Of a DNA stretch of 64,000 bases, positions 48,497 through 57,737 are shown one piece after another; the first letter of the stretch is position 1, and the number at the start of each line of letters is the position of its first letter. Origin of the DNA: Achromobacter ruhlandii (GTDB taxonomy: Bacteria; Pseudomonadota; Gammaproteobacteria; Burkholderiales; Burkholderiaceae_B); NCBI RefSeq assembly GCF_902859695.1, contig NZ_CADIJL010000012.1:62001-126000 (forward strand), in the 5' to 3' direction. The notes beneath the pieces are model-generated. The model saw only the letters and a list, made by a program, of their open reading frames with translations. It was not told where the DNA came from and did not search any database. Both the position numbers and the translations under genes were made by a program.

Positions 48497-49186
48497 ATGC
48501 GCATCCTGATCGCGGAAGACGACAGCATCCTGGCCGACGGCCTGTCACGCTCGTTGCGTCACAACGGCTACGCGGTCGATGCCGTGCGCGACGGCCTGGC
48601 GGCCGATTCGGCGCTGGCGGCCCAGGCCTTCGACCTGCTGATCCTCGACCTCGGCCTGCCGCAACTGGCCGGCCTGGAGGTCCTGCGCCGGCTGCGGGCC
48701 CGCAATTCCGCCCTGCCTGTCCTGATCCTGACCGCCGCCGACAGTATCGAGCAACGCGTCAAGGGACTGGACCTGGGCGCCGACGACTACATGGCCAAGC
48801 CCTTCGCCCTGTCCGAGCTGGAAGCCCGCGTGCGCGCCCTGACCCGCCGCGGCGCCGGCGGCGGCGCCACGCTGCTCAAGCACGGCCGTCTCGTGTTCGA
48901 CCAGACCGGGCGCGTTGCCATGGTCGACGACCAGACGCTGGACCTTTCCGCGCGCGAGGTCAGCCTGCTGGAGATCCTGCTGACCCGCAGCGGGCGCATG
49001 GTCAGCAAGACCCAGCTGGTCGACCATCTGTGCGAATGGGGCGAGGAAGTCAGCACCAATGCCATTGAGGTCTACGTGCACCGCCTGCGCAAGAAACTCG
49101 AGCCCAGCGGCGTGAAGATCGTGACGGTGCGCGGCCTGGGCTATTGCCTCGAACGGGACCAGGGTGCGGCCTACCTCGCAAGCTGA
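48497..49186 (+). CDS. OmpR-family response regulator (TctD-like)
   Basis: 229 residues from the ATG at 48497. The receiver domain has IAEDDS, phospho-acceptor Asp51 in [12 protein letters not shown], Thr in LTAAD and Lys in AKPFALSEL. The C-terminal winged helix has the recognition helix in [17 protein letters not shown]. It overlaps the sensor kinase gene by 23 bases. The pair resembles TctD-TctE, which controls tricarboxylate uptake, and the MHS transporter downstream may be its target. Confidence 0.9.
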   Translation: MRILIAEDDSILADGLSRSLRHNGYAVDAVRDGLAADSALAAQAFDLLILDLGLPQLAGLEVLRRLRARNSALPVLILTAADSIEQRVKGLDLGADDYMAKPFALSELEARVRALTRRGAGGGATLLKHGRLVFDQTGRVAMVDDQTLDLSAREVSLLEILLTRSGRMVSKTQLVDHLCEWGEEVSTNAIEVYVHRLRKKLEPSGVKIVTVRGLGYCLERDQGAAYLAS

Positions 49187-50678
49187 ACCGCCACAGCCGG
49201 AGGCGCTCAACCAGGAAGCGCTGGATGTGATGCGGGCCGGGGCCCGCGGCCCCAGCTTTGCGCCGCCGCAACGTTCGCTGCTGGGCGAGATCCTCGACTG
49301 GATGCTGGCGCCGCTGTTCCTGCTGTGGCCCATGAGCGTCGCCATCACCTACGTGGTGGCGCAGAACATCGCCAACGTGCCGTACGATCGCGCGCTGGCC
49401 AACAACCTGCACGTGCTGACGCGCCAGGTCCACGCCCAGGACGGCCGCGCGGTGCTGCGCATGACCGACCCGGCGCGCGAGGTGCTGCGCGCCGATGAAA
49501 CCGACAGCGTGTTCTGGCTGGCGCTGGGCAGCCGCGGCGAATACCTGGGCGGCGATCGCGCCCTGCCCCTGCCGGCGTCGGTCGGCCAGCCGCGCCCCGG
49601 CGAGGTGCAATACGAAGACGACACCCTGCGCGGCTTCGGTATCCGCCTGGCCTTCACCTGGGTCGACCTGAACCTGCCCAATACCCAGCCGGCGCTGCTG
49701 ATCGTGGCCGAGACGGTGGAAAAGCGCACCCAACTGGCCAACGACATCATCAAAGGCGTGATCATTCCCCAGTTCGTGGTGCTGCCGATCGCGGTGCTGC
49801 TGGTGTGGTTCGGACTGTCGCGCGGCGTGGCGCCGCTGAACGCGCTGCAACAGCGGCTGCGGGCGCGCCGACCGGACGATCTTTCGCCCATCGACGAGCG
49901 CGCCGCGCCCTCCGAGATCGCGCCGCTGGTGGCGGCCATGAACGATCTGCTCGACCGCCTGTCGGCCAACGTGCAGGCGCAGCGCCGCTTCGTCGCCGAT
50001 GCCGCGCACCAGTTGAAGACGCCGCTGGCCGGTCTGCGAACCCAGGCCGAGCTGGCCCTGCGCGATGCCAGCCCCGAGGAAATGCAGGCCAGCCTGCGCC
50101 AGCTGGTGACCGGGTCCGAGCGCGCCACCCGCCTGGTGAACCAGTTGCTGCTGCTGGCGCGGGCGGAAAACCCCAGCGCCATCGGCCTGGCCGCCACCGA
50201 TCTGAACGCCATCGCCTACGAGCAGGCCATGCACTGGGTGCCACAAGCGCTGTCGCTGGGCACCGATCTGGGCTTCGAAGGCTCGGAGACGCCGGTGCTG
50301 ATCAACGGCAACCCGCTGCTGCTGGCGGAGCTGCTCAACAACCTGGTCGACAACGCCCTGCGCTACACGCCGCGCGGCGGCCACATCACGGTGCGGGTGC
50401 AAGGCCACGGCGGCCAGGGCATCCTGGAGGTAGAGGACTCCGGCCCCGGCATCGCGCCGGAGGAGCGCGAGCGGGTCTTCGACCGCTTCTACCGGGTGCT
50501 GGGCACGCTGTCCGACGGCAGCGGGCTGGGCCTGGCGATCGTCAGGGAGATCGCCCAGAAGCACCAGGCGACGGTGCTCATCAGCGACCATCCGACGCCC
50601 CATTCCGAGCTGCCGGGCACCCGCATCCGCGTGGTCTTCCCGCTTTACGCCGAGCCGGTCGACGACCTCGGCGACTAG
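49164..50678 (+). CDS. Sensor histidine kinase (TctE-like)
   Basis: 504 residues with a GTG start at 49164; an ATG at 49230 is possible and gives 482. Two membrane helices (about residues 47-70 and 198-218) bracket a periplasmic 2CSK_N-type sensor domain. The H box contains His282 in [14 protein letters not shown], the N box is [14 protein letters not shown], and the G boxes are [10 protein letters not shown] and GSGLGLAIV. It is read from within the response regulator gene by frame overlap. The ligand is unknown; organic acids are the family guess. Confidence 0.9.
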   Translation: MRPTSQAEPPQPEALNQEALDVMRAGARGPSFAPPQRSLLGEILDWMLAPLFLLWPMSVAITYVVAQNIANVPYDRALANNLHVLTRQVHAQDGRAVLRMTDPAREVLRADETDSVFWLALGSRGEYLGGDRALPLPASVGQPRPGEVQYEDDTLRGFGIRLAFTWVDLNLPNTQPALLIVAETVEKRTQLANDIIKGVIIPQFVVLPIAVLLVWFGLSRGVAPLNALQQRLRARRPDDLSPIDERAAPSEIAPLVAAMNDLLDRLSANVQAQRRFVADAAHQLKTPLAGLRTQAELALRDASPEEMQASLRQLVTGSERATRLVNQLLLLARAENPSAIGLAATDLNAIAYEQAMHWVPQALSLGTDLGFEGSETPVLINGNPLLLAELLNNLVDNALRYTPRGGHITVRVQGHGGQGILEVEDSGPGIAPEERERVFDRFYRVLGTLSDGSGLGLAIVREIAQKHQATVLISDHPTPHSELPGTRIRVVFPLYAEPVDDLGD

Positions 50679-50732
50679 GTGCGCCCGCCCTGCGCGAATG
50701 CGGCGATGTGGCGCCAGGAGTTCCTCGTTCCG

Positions 50733-50751
50733 TCCCTAGGATTATCCCTAG
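50733..50751. repeat. TCCCTAG direct repeat upstream of the MHS transporter
   Basis: TCCCTAG at 50733-50739 recurs at 50745-50751 (12-base period). The joint sequence also reads as an imperfect palindrome, CTAGGAT-T-ATCC-C-TAG. It lies in the 240-base gap between the sensor kinase and the transporter, about 165 bases before the transporter ATG. Half-sites at such spacing suit an OmpR-family regulator. Confidence 0.5.
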
Positions 50752-50918
50752 CCTCCCAGGGGGAAATTACTTTTTGTTTCAATTTTAAGATTCAGGTAAG
50801 GGTCGCGTCAGAACCTCGTCAGCCTCGCGCTCCAACCTTGCCATAGCTCGATGTCGGCTCGCCGGCGGAGGGTCAAGCACGGCGGAAAACCGCCGGCCAG
50901 AAAAATCGAGGAGACATC

Positions 50919-52595
50919 ATGAGCACAACTACCATGGCAGGTCGCGGTCCATCCGCGGATCCGCGCCCGATGACCAAGGATGAACGCCGTGTCATCTTTG
51001 CCTCGTCGCTGGGCACGGTGTTCGAGTGGTACGACTTTTATCTTTACGGTTCGCTGGCCGCGATCATCGCCCAGCACTTCTTCTCCGGCGTGAACCCGAC
51101 CGCGGGCTTCATCTTCGCGCTGCTGGCCTTCGCCGCCGGCTTCGCCGTGCGTCCGTTCGGCGCGCTGGTGTTCGGCCGCCTGGGCGACCTGGTCGGACGT
51201 AAATACACCTTCCTGGTCACCATCGTGCTGATGGGCCTGTCCACCTTCCTGGTGGGCGTGCTGCCCAGCTATGCCAGCATCGGCATCGCCGCGCCCGCCA
51301 TCCTGATCGTCCTGCGCCTGCTGCAAGGCCTGGCGCTGGGCGGCGAATACGGCGGCGCCGCGACCTACGTCGCCGAACACGCGCCGCATGGCCGCCGCGG
51401 CTTCTACACCTCCTGGATCCAGACCACCGCGACGCTGGGCCTGTTCCTGTCGCTGCTGGTGATCCTGGGCATCCGCTCGTTCATGGGCGAAGACGACTTC
51501 AAGGCCTGGGGCTGGCGCATTCCGTTCCTGATCTCGGTCGTGCTGCTGGGCATCTCGGTGTGGATCCGCCTGCAGCTCAATGAATCGCCGACCTTCCAGC
51601 GGATGAAGGCCGAAGGCAAGGGTTCGAAGGCGCCGATCGCCGAATCGTTCGGCCAGTGGAAGAACCTGAAGGTCGTGCTGCTCGCCCTGCTGGGCCTGAC
51701 CGCCGGCCAGGCCGTGGTCTGGTACACGGGTCAGTTCTATGCGCTGTTCTTCCTGACGCAGACGCTCAAGGTGGACGCCAACACCGCCAACATCATGATC
51801 GCGATCGCGCTGCTGATCGGCACGCCGTTCTTCGTGATCTTCGGCGCGCTGTCGGACAAGATCGGCCGCAAGCCCATCATCATGGCGGGCTGCCTGATCG
51901 CCGCGGCGACCTACTTTCCGATCTTCCAGGGCCTGACGCACTTTGCCAACCCCGCGCTGGAAAAGGCGCAGGCAACCGCGCCGGTGACGGTCATTGCCGA
52001 CCCGACCACCTGCTCGTTCCAGTTCAACCCGGTGGGCACCGCCTCGTTCACCAGCTCGTGCGATGTGGTCAAGTCGTTCATGGCCCGCAACTCGGTGAAC
52101 TACAAGAACGAAGCCGCCCCGGCCGGCTCGGTGGCCAAGGTCAAGATCGGCACCGACGAGTTCGCCTCGTTCGACGGCAAGGGCATGGCCCCGGCCGACT
52201 TCAAGGCCAAGGCCGCCGAACTGGACAAGGCCCTGACCGCCGCCATCCGCAGCCACGGCTACCCCGCCAAGGCGGACCCGGCGCAGAGCAACAACGTCAT
52301 GGTCGTCGTGCTGCTGACCATTCTGGTGATCTACGTGACCATGGTCTACGGCCCGATCGCGGCGATGCTGGTGGAAATGTTCCCGACCCGCATCCGCTAC
52401 ACCTCGATGAGCCTGCCGTACCACATCGGCAACGGCTGGTTCGGCGGCTTCCTGCCCCCGGTCGCCTTCGCCGTGGTGGCCGCCACCGGCAACATCTACG
52501 ACGGCCTGTGGTACCCGATCATCATTGCGGTGATGACCCTGGTCATCGGCACGCTGTTCGTGCGCGAATCCAAGGACAACGACATCAACGCCTGA
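50919..52595 (+). CDS. MHS family (major facilitator) transporter
   Basis: 558 residues; GAGGAG lies five bases before the ATG. Twelve-helix MFS of the metabolite:H+ symporter group, with FEWYDFYLYGSLAAI at helix 1, GRLGDLVGRKYTFL in the loop 2-3 signature, and RLLQGLALGGEYGGAATYVAEHA at helix 4. An extra segment of about 110 residues lies between the middle and C-terminal helices (about residues 345-455), with a Cys pair (TTCSF and SSCDV). The likely substrates are organic acids or osmolytes. It follows the TctDE-type regulators and ends in a terminator. Confidence 0.9.
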   Translation: MSTTTMAGRGPSADPRPMTKDERRVIFASSLGTVFEWYDFYLYGSLAAIIAQHFFSGVNPTAGFIFALLAFAAGFAVRPFGALVFGRLGDLVGRKYTFLVTIVLMGLSTFLVGVLPSYASIGIAAPAILIVLRLLQGLALGGEYGGAATYVAEHAPHGRRGFYTSWIQTTATLGLFLSLLVILGIRSFMGEDDFKAWGWRIPFLISVVLLGISVWIRLQLNESPTFQRMKAEGKGSKAPIAESFGQWKNLKVVLLALLGLTAGQAVVWYTGQFYALFFLTQTLKVDANTANIMIAIALLIGTPFFVIFGALSDKIGRKPIIMAGCLIAAATYFPIFQGLTHFANPALEKAQATAPVTVIADPTTCSFQFNPVGTASFTSSCDVVKSFMARNSVNYKNEAAPAGSVAKVKIGTDEFASFDGKGMAPADFKAKAAELDKALTAAIRSHGYPAKADPAQSNNVMVVVLLTILVIYVTMVYGPIAAMLVEMFPTRIRYTSMSLPYHIGNGWFGGFLPPVAFAVVAATGNIYDGLWYPIIIAVMTLVIGTLFVRESKDNDINA

Positions 52596-52642
52596 CCGAC
52601 CATCCCCCGCCGGGCGGGACTGCTGCGCCTGCCCGGCCTTTC

Positions 52643-52669
52643 AAAAGCTCCCCTGGGAGCTTTTTTTTT
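52643..52669 (+). terminator. Terminator after the MHS transporter
   Basis: AAAAGCTCCC and GGGAGCTTTT pair around a short loop, followed by more T residues, about 48 bases past the transporter stop at 52595. Confidence 0.92.
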
Positions 52670-52804
52670 GCGCGCGAAAAATGGCGGACACAAGGCGCTT
52701 CCGATTCAGGACGCTGTCAGACCCCCGCCGTTAGACTGGCGCCTCAGATTACGGCCTTGCGCCTCTTCGCCCGGCGATTGATCCCCCTGCCAGGCGATTG
52801 CAGG

Positions 52805-52908
52805 GCTAGTGTTCTGACACCGATACCGCGTTCCCCGCGAGCCTTTTATGACGCGGTATTGTGTGCTCCCGTACCGGCCCGGCCTCTATTGAGCCGGGCC
52901 GCTTTTTT
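52805..52908 (+). ncRNA. Candidate small RNA ending in an orphan terminator
   Basis: The 383-base gap between the transporter and the minus-strand gene at 52979 carries a second plus-strand terminator: CGGCCCGGC at 52874-52882, loop, GCCGGGCCG at 52892-52900, then seven T residues. A hairpin ATACCGCG (52823-52830) / CGCGGTAT (52852-52859) precedes it. No plus-strand gene lies between the transporter terminator (52669) and this one. A 14-codon frame (ATG 52848) ends in the terminator loop and is probably chance. The promoter is unclear: TTGCAG at 52798 with a weak GATACC, or TAGTGT at 52807. Confidence 0.45.
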
Positions 52909-52928
52909 TGGCGGGGTACCGCCGGCGC

Positions 52929-52955
52929 AAAAAAAGGCGGCCGCAAGCGGCCGCC
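52929..52955 (-). terminator. Terminator after the DUF3185-like gene
   Basis: On the minus strand GGCGGCCGC and GCGGCCGCC pair with a minimal loop and are followed by seven T residues, 24 bases past the stop at 52979. Confidence 0.92.
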
Positions 52956-52978
52956 TCCGGTTTCCCGGGGGATGCGCC

Positions 52979-53188
52979 TCAACGGCGCATGCCGACCCCG
53001 ATGACCAGCACGCCGGCCACGATCGCGGCAATACCGGCCCACATCGGAATCGGCACGGACTTCTCGGTTTCGGCCGTGGCCTTGACCGAGCCAACCTGCA
53101 GCACGGTTTCCTCGGACTTGTAGCTAAAGCCCTTGTAGGCCAGGGCGGCAATGCCCAGCACGATCAGGATGGCACCGACAATCTTCAT
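52979..53188 (-). CDS. Small two-helix membrane protein (DUF3185-like)
   Basis: 69 residues from the ATG at 53188, with AGGAG eight bases upstream. A hydrophobic helix at 2-18 (KIVGAILIVLGIAALAY), a polar stretch with SEETVLQVGSVKATAETEK, and a second helix at about 47-66 ending in Gly-Met-Arg-Arg. This resembles DUF3185 inner-membrane proteins of unknown role. It stands alone between its terminator and rdgC. Confidence 0.75.
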   Translation of the reverse strand: MKIVGAILIVLGIAALAYKGFSYKSEETVLQVGSVKATAETEKSVPIPMWAGIAAIVAGVLVIGVGMRR

Positions 53189-53339
53189 GCTTCTTCTCCT
53201 ATTGCACAGGGGTGACGCGGACATTACCGCAAGGCCGTCCCCCTGTCAGTGACAGAACGTGTCGCCTGGCCCCATCCTATTGCGACGCTACGGCAAAGCA
53301 GCCGGCGTCGTATAGAATCAACCCTTTTGGCCGACGCTC

Positions 53340-54239
53340 ATGTGGTTCAAGAATCTCAAGATTTACCGTCTCTCCTCGCCGTGGACGCTGACCGGCGAGC
53401 AGCTTGAAGAAACGCTTGCGCGGCATGCCTATCAGGCCGGCAACAACCTCGAAATGCAAAGCCTGGGCTGGGTCCCGCCGCGCGAAAATGGCGGGCTGGC
53501 GCACGTCGTGGGCGGACAGATCCTGCTGAATCTGCGCGCCGAGAAAAAGCTGCTGCCCAGCACCGTGGTCAACCAGGTCGCCAAGGCGCGCGCCCAGGAA
53601 ATCGAAGAGCAGCAAGGCTACAAGCCGGGCCGCAAGCAGATGAAGGAAATCAAGGAGCGCGTCACCGACGAACTCCTGCCGCGCGCCTTCAGCGTGTACC
53701 GCGACACCCGCGTGTGGATCGACCCGCAGAACCACTGGCTGGTGATCGACGCCGCCGCCTCGGCCAAGGCCGATGAAGTCATCGGCCTCTTGGCAAAATG
53801 CGTGGATCCGTTCCCGCTCGAGAACCTGTACGTGGCCCAATCGCCCGCCTCCGCCATGACGGGCTGGCTGGCCGAGGATGAAGCGCCGTCCAATTTCAGC
53901 ATCGACCAGGACACCGAATTGCGCTCCTCCGGTGAAAGCGGCGCGGCCATCCGCTACGTCAAGCACTCGATCGACGCCGACGACGTGCGCCGCCACATCC
54001 AGTCGGGCAAGCAGTGCACCCGCCTGGCCATGACCTGGGCCGACCGCATCTCGTTCGTGCTGACCGAAGGCCTGGACGTCAAGCGCGTCGCGCCGCTGGA
54101 CGTGCTCAAGGAAGGCAACGACACCGTCGCCGCCAATGACGACGAGAAGTTCGACTCCGACATGATGCTCATGACCGGCGAGCTGGCCAAGATGCTGGCC
54201 GAGCTGGTGGAAGCACTGGGCGGCGAAAAGAAGATCTGA
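53340..54239 (+). CDS. rdgC: Recombination-associated protein RdgC
   Basis: 299 residues. RdgC forms a DNA-encircling ring and modulates RecA-dependent recombination. The start [15 protein letters not shown], the [16 protein letters not shown] block and [17 protein letters not shown] are typical. A perfect palindrome CTGTCAGTGACAG lies at 53243-53255, about 85 bases upstream, but it is not a LexA box (spacing too short). It ends in a strong terminator. Confidence 0.95.
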   Translation: MWFKNLKIYRLSSPWTLTGEQLEETLARHAYQAGNNLEMQSLGWVPPRENGGLAHVVGGQILLNLRAEKKLLPSTVVNQVAKARAQEIEEQQGYKPGRKQMKEIKERVTDELLPRAFSVYRDTRVWIDPQNHWLVIDAAASAKADEVIGLLAKCVDPFPLENLYVAQSPASAMTGWLAEDEAPSNFSIDQDTELRSSGESGAAIRYVKHSIDADDVRRHIQSGKQCTRLAMTWADRISFVLTEGLDVKRVAPLDVLKEGNDTVAANDDEKFDSDMMLMTGELAKMLAELVEALGGEKKI

Positions 54240-54264
54240 GCCTTGCGCCTTGGTCCGCGGCAAG

Positions 54265-54293
54265 GGCCGCTCCTGTGAGGGAGCGGCCTTTTT
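54265..54293 (+). terminator. Terminator after rdgC
   Basis: GGCCGCTCC and GGAGCGGCC pair around a short loop and are followed by five T residues, 25 bases past the rdgC stop at 54239. Confidence 0.92.
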
Positions 54294-54380
54294 CATGGCG
54301 CTGCCATTCGCATGGCGCCTTGCATGCCGCTTGAATCGGCGCGGCGGCGCGCGGCCACGGGCAGGACAGCCGTGTGCGCG

Positions 54381-55793
54381 TCAGGCGGCGACGCTGCGAT
54401 CGCGGCCCGACTGCTTGGCCTGGTACAAGGCCTTGTCGGCGCGGTCGATCAGATAGGCGTAGTCGGGATGCCCGTCGAAGGTCGCCACGCCGATGCTGGT
54501 GGTGATGCGCAGGCCGCCCGCCTCCGGAATGGAGAAGGCATGGCGGCGGATTTCGGCGCCCAGCTTCTCGGCCACGGCCAGCGCGGCCTCGCGCCCCGTA
54601 TCCACCAGCACCACCAGGAACTCCTCGCCGCCGTAGCGGAACACGAAATCGCTCGAACGACAGGACTGGTGCACCACTTCGGCGAACTGGCGTAGCACCT
54701 GGTCGCCGCCCGCATGGCCGTGCTGGTCATTGATCGCCTTGAAATGGTCGATGTCCAACAGCAGCACCGAAAACATCGACCGCTCGCGCGTGGCAATCAG
54801 GATTTCGCGGCCGATCACCGACGGCAGGAAGCGGCGGTTGAGCACATTGGTCAGCGGATCGCTGCCGCTTTCGATCTCGGCCACCATGTCGAACAGCCCA
54901 TTGAGCAGGTGTTTGATGCGCGCCACCAGTTCCTGAAGTTCGCGCACCTGGTCGGGCAGGGATTCCGGCCCGACCAGCAACAGGCTCGGCAGCACCACGT
55001 CATCCAGCCGCGCCACCGCCTCGGTAATCTGCCGCAGGGCCGGCGCGCTCTCGAACAGTACGCCGCCCTTGTGCTGCAACCACAGACCGAATTCGGAGGC
55101 CGCCAGCCGCGGCAGCACCTGCTCGGGCGCGCGGTAGTGCAGCCCGATCAGCACCGCCTGGCTCCATTCGAGCAGCGCGGCGCGCTGGCGCTCGCGTTCG
55201 GTCGAAATGTTCTGGCCCAGCGCGAACAGGCGGTAGGCTTCGTCATTGCGCGCGCCGCGGTTGATGTCGCGCATGAAGGCGCGGCTCATCTGCTCGATGG
55301 CCAGGTCGAACAGGTTGCAGACGTACTGGGTCGCGATCGAAGCCGCCACGCCATCCAGGTCGCTGGCGCGCAGGCGTTGCGCGATCTCGTTCTTCAGGAT
55401 GCGGGCGCCGGCCATCACCAGATGGATCGGAATATGCACGCGCGCATGCACTTCGCCGACCTTTTTCTGGATCGCCATCAACGCCGCGATATCGCCTTGT
55501 TCGCGCACGCACAGCAGGCCCCTGAGCCAACCCTTCATGCCCTGGTGCAGGCGGGTGGCGACGATCTCGTGCGACAGGCGCGGACCGGCCTCGGCATCGG
55601 CCAGCAGGGTGGAATAGAAGGCGTCGACCAGTTCGTTGGCGCTGTCCGACACCACCGCCGCGACCTGGCCGCGGGTGTAGGCATCGACCGAGGAATAGAC
55701 GGCTTGCCAGGCCTGGGCGTTGGAGGCGCTCAGATAGCACGCCTGCCCGGCGGGATCAGGAGAAGACGGGACTGCGCGACTGCTCGAAGACAT
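54381..55793 (-). CDS. Globin-coupled heme-sensor diguanylate cyclase
   Basis: 470 residues from the ATG at 55793. The N-terminal globin fold (about residues 25-180) has a distal Tyr60 in DAFYSTLLAD and a proximal His116 in GEVHARVHIP. Both are offset by 17 from Tyr43 and His99 as I recall them for BpeGReg of B. pertussis. A helical middle domain (about 190-310) leads to a GGDEF domain with RYGGEEF and an inhibitory I-site RSSD five residues before it. It should make cyclic di-GMP when heme binds oxygen, linking oxygen to biofilm behaviour. It lies alone between rdgC and pyrB. Confidence 0.93.
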   Translation of the reverse strand: MSSSSRAVPSSPDPAGQACYLSASNAQAWQAVYSSVDAYTRGQVAAVVSDSANELVDAFYSTLLADAEAGPRLSHEIVATRLHQGMKGWLRGLLCVREQGDIAALMAIQKKVGEVHARVHIPIHLVMAGARILKNEIAQRLRASDLDGVAASIATQYVCNLFDLAIEQMSRAFMRDINRGARNDEAYRLFALGQNISTERERQRAALLEWSQAVLIGLHYRAPEQVLPRLAASEFGLWLQHKGGVLFESAPALRQITEAVARLDDVVLPSLLLVGPESLPDQVRELQELVARIKHLLNGLFDMVAEIESGSDPLTNVLNRRFLPSVIGREILIATRERSMFSVLLLDIDHFKAINDQHGHAGGDQVLRQFAEVVHQSCRSSDFVFRYGGEEFLVVLVDTGREAALAVAEKLGAEIRRHAFSIPEAGGLRITTSIGVATFDGHPDYAYLIDRADKALYQAKQSGRDRSVAA

Positions 55794-55925
55794 AGGACCT
55801 TCCGACCGAAGATTCCCCCGCGTGTCTCGGAACGACACGCGGCGGGAAAAACCAGCGCGGATTATGCTTGAAATCGCCGGCGGCGGCCGTCATGACGGCC
55901 GTGCCGCGCCGCCTCGCGCGGCGCC

Positions 55926-57218
55926 CTATTCCAGGCCGTGGAACACCGAGTCGTCCGGACCGATGTGCGAGGGATGCTGCCAGGTCACATCGCGCAGCGA
56001 ATGCTGCACCAGCCCTTCCACGCCCAGCAGCACGGCGAAGATGGCCATGCGGATGGGAATGCCATTGTCGGTCTGGCGGAAGATCGCCAGGCGCGGATCA
56101 TGATTCAGGTCCACGCTCAGGTCGTTGGCGCCCGGCCGGCTGTCGCGCGGCAGCGGGTGCATGACGATGGTATCCGGGCCGCAATAGGCGTCGATGATGG
56201 CGCGGTTGATCTGGAAGTCCGGCGTGTAGCCCTCGTTCTCTTCGTTGGCGAAGCGCTCTTTCTGCACGCGCGTGGCGTAGATCACGTCGGCGCCCGCCAG
56301 GCCCTCGGCCAGCGAAGTCTTCTGTTCGATGATGTTGCCGTTGCGGCTGGCCTGCTCGATGATGTAGGAGGGCATCTCCAGGCCCTTGGGCGACACCAGC
56401 GAGAACTTGACGTTCTTGTACAGCGCCATCAGCTTGATCAGCGAATGCACCGTGCGGCCGTACTTCAGGTCGCCGACCATGGCGATGTGCGCGCCGTCGA
56501 GCAGCTTGCCCAGGCGCGAGAACTCGGTGAGGATCGTGTACAGGTCCAGCAGCGCCTGGCTCGGGTGCTCGCCGGGGCCGTCGCCGCCGTTGACCACCGG
56601 GATGTTGGTGGCGCGCGCGAATTCGGCCACCGAACCCTGGTCGGGATGGCGGATCACCATCGCGTCGACATAGCCGCTCATGACGCGGCTGGTGTCGTAG
56701 ATCGATTCGCCCTTGGCCATCGACGAGAAGGTGAAGCCGGTGGTGTCGCAGACCGAGCCGCCCAGGCGGCAGAAGGCCGAGCCGAAGCTGACCCGGGTAC
56801 GGGTGCTGGCCTCGAAGAACAGGTTGCCGAGCACCGCGCCTTCCAGGACGCGCGAGACTTTCTGCCGGCGGGCGATGGGCTGCATCATGTCGGCCACGCG
56901 GAACAGGTCCTCGACCGATTCCCGGGTGAACTGGTCCACCGACAGCAGTTGGTGCTTGCCCTCTACCGCGATCCGCTCGCGCAGCGGCCCGTCTTGTACG
57001 CTTTGCGTATATTTTTCGAGCAGTACGCCGTTCTGAACGATTTCGCTGACGAAACGCTGCACCACTTCCGGCATCGCGCGGAACTCCTGCGATCCCTCCG
57101 GCAGCAGCCAGGTATCCAGTGCGCGGCGCTTGACGCCGATCCGGGTCGCGAACACGTCGCGCGTGAGGTTCAGGCGTCGCATGGCGTCGCGCAGGAAGGC
57201 TTGCTGGGAAATGGTCAT
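55926..57218 (-). CDS. pyrB: Aspartate carbamoyltransferase with N-terminal HTH-like extension
   Basis: 430 residues. It joins carbamoyl phosphate and aspartate in pyrimidine synthesis. The catalytic part starts near residue 90 and has FFEASTRTRVSFGSAFCRLGG, HPDQGSVAEFA, GDGPGEHPSQALLDLYTI and MHPLPRDSRPGANDLS. The first 75 residues are extra: AMRRLNLTRDVFATRIGVKRRALDTWLLPE reads as a Cro/XRE-like helix-turn-helix. This longer form is familiar in Bordetella and relatives. Its promoter is at 57258-57287. Confidence 0.92.
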   Translation of the reverse strand: MTISQQAFLRDAMRRLNLTRDVFATRIGVKRRALDTWLLPEGSQEFRAMPEVVQRFVSEIVQNGVLLEKYTQSVQDGPLRERIAVEGKHQLLSVDQFTRESVEDLFRVADMMQPIARRQKVSRVLEGAVLGNLFFEASTRTRVSFGSAFCRLGGSVCDTTGFTFSSMAKGESIYDTSRVMSGYVDAMVIRHPDQGSVAEFARATNIPVVNGGDGPGEHPSQALLDLYTILTEFSRLGKLLDGAHIAMVGDLKYGRTVHSLIKLMALYKNVKFSLVSPKGLEMPSYIIEQASRNGNIIEQKTSLAEGLAGADVIYATRVQKERFANEENEGYTPDFQINRAIIDAYCGPDTIVMHPLPRDSRPGANDLSVDLNHDPRLAIFRQTDNGIPIRMAIFAVLLGVEGLVQHSLRDVTWQHPSHIGPDDSVFHGLE

Positions 57219-57257
57219 GACAGGTCCCGGAGAGAGGGGTTTATATACGCACTGCGC

Positions 57258-57287
57258 ATATTATTCCCTGCGCCAGTGCATGTCCAA
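57258..57287 (-). promoter_or_regulatory. Predicted pyrB promoter
   Basis: On the minus strand TTGGAC (57287 to 57282), an 18-base spacer and TAATAT (57263 to 57258), about 40 bases before the pyrB ATG at 57218. A second A+T-rich TATATAA follows. Confidence 0.55.
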
Positions 57288-57319
57288 CACTTTTGCGCAC
57301 ACGGGTTTACCCTCGAAAT

Positions 57320-57733
57320 TCAGCGCCGAGCGTAAGTCGTCATGTGTGGCGCCGCGTCCGTCGTGGCCTGCCCGGCGGCCAGCCAGCAACCGACGCAGAA
57401 AGCCAGCGCGCTGGCCAGGTAACAAAGCAGCGCCAGCGCCTGCGCCGGCAGGTGCGCGCGGGTCAGGCGGCCGTTGTAGCCCTGGCGCAACAGGCTGACC
57501 TGCGCCAGGTAGGCGAACACCGCCCCCAGGCAAGCCAGCAACAGACCGGCCAGCAACGACAACAGCGGCAATTGCAGATCGGGGGCGGCGATATCGCCGC
57601 CCACCATGCCCAGCGCGAATGCCGTCAGGCCCAGCGCCGCGCCCCCGTTGAGCCAGCCCAGCAGGCGGAATGCGCCGGCCAGCAGCGCGAACGGCGAGCC
57701 GGCGGCGCGGAGCTGCTGGGCGCGCGGGTCCAT
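57320..57733 (-). CDS. Small integral membrane protein, unknown
   Basis: 137 residues from the ATG at 57733. About three membrane helices: near residues 28-45 (GGAALGLTAFALGMVGG), 53-80 (LPLLSLLAGLLLACLGAVFAYLAQV) and 100-122 (ALALLCYLASALAFCVGCWLAAG). I do not recognise a family. It starts four bases after the lipoprotein stop, so the two share a transcript pointing toward pyrB. Confidence 0.75.
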   Translation of the reverse strand: MDPRAQQLRAAGSPFALLAGAFRLLGWLNGGAALGLTAFALGMVGGDIAAPDLQLPLLSLLAGLLLACLGAVFAYLAQVSLLRQGYNGRLTRAHLPAQALALLCYLASALAFCVGCWLAAGQATTDAAPHMTTYARR

Positions 57734-57737
57734 GGCC

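Noticed and set aside
48301-49068. 255-codon frame overlapping the response regulator start
   Set aside because: Different frame, Arg/His/Pro-rich with no domains; the regulator frame has a full receiver and winged helix.
52848-52892. 14-codon frame read as an attenuator leader
   Set aside because: The frame ends in the terminator loop but no plus-strand gene follows, so a leader role makes no sense here.
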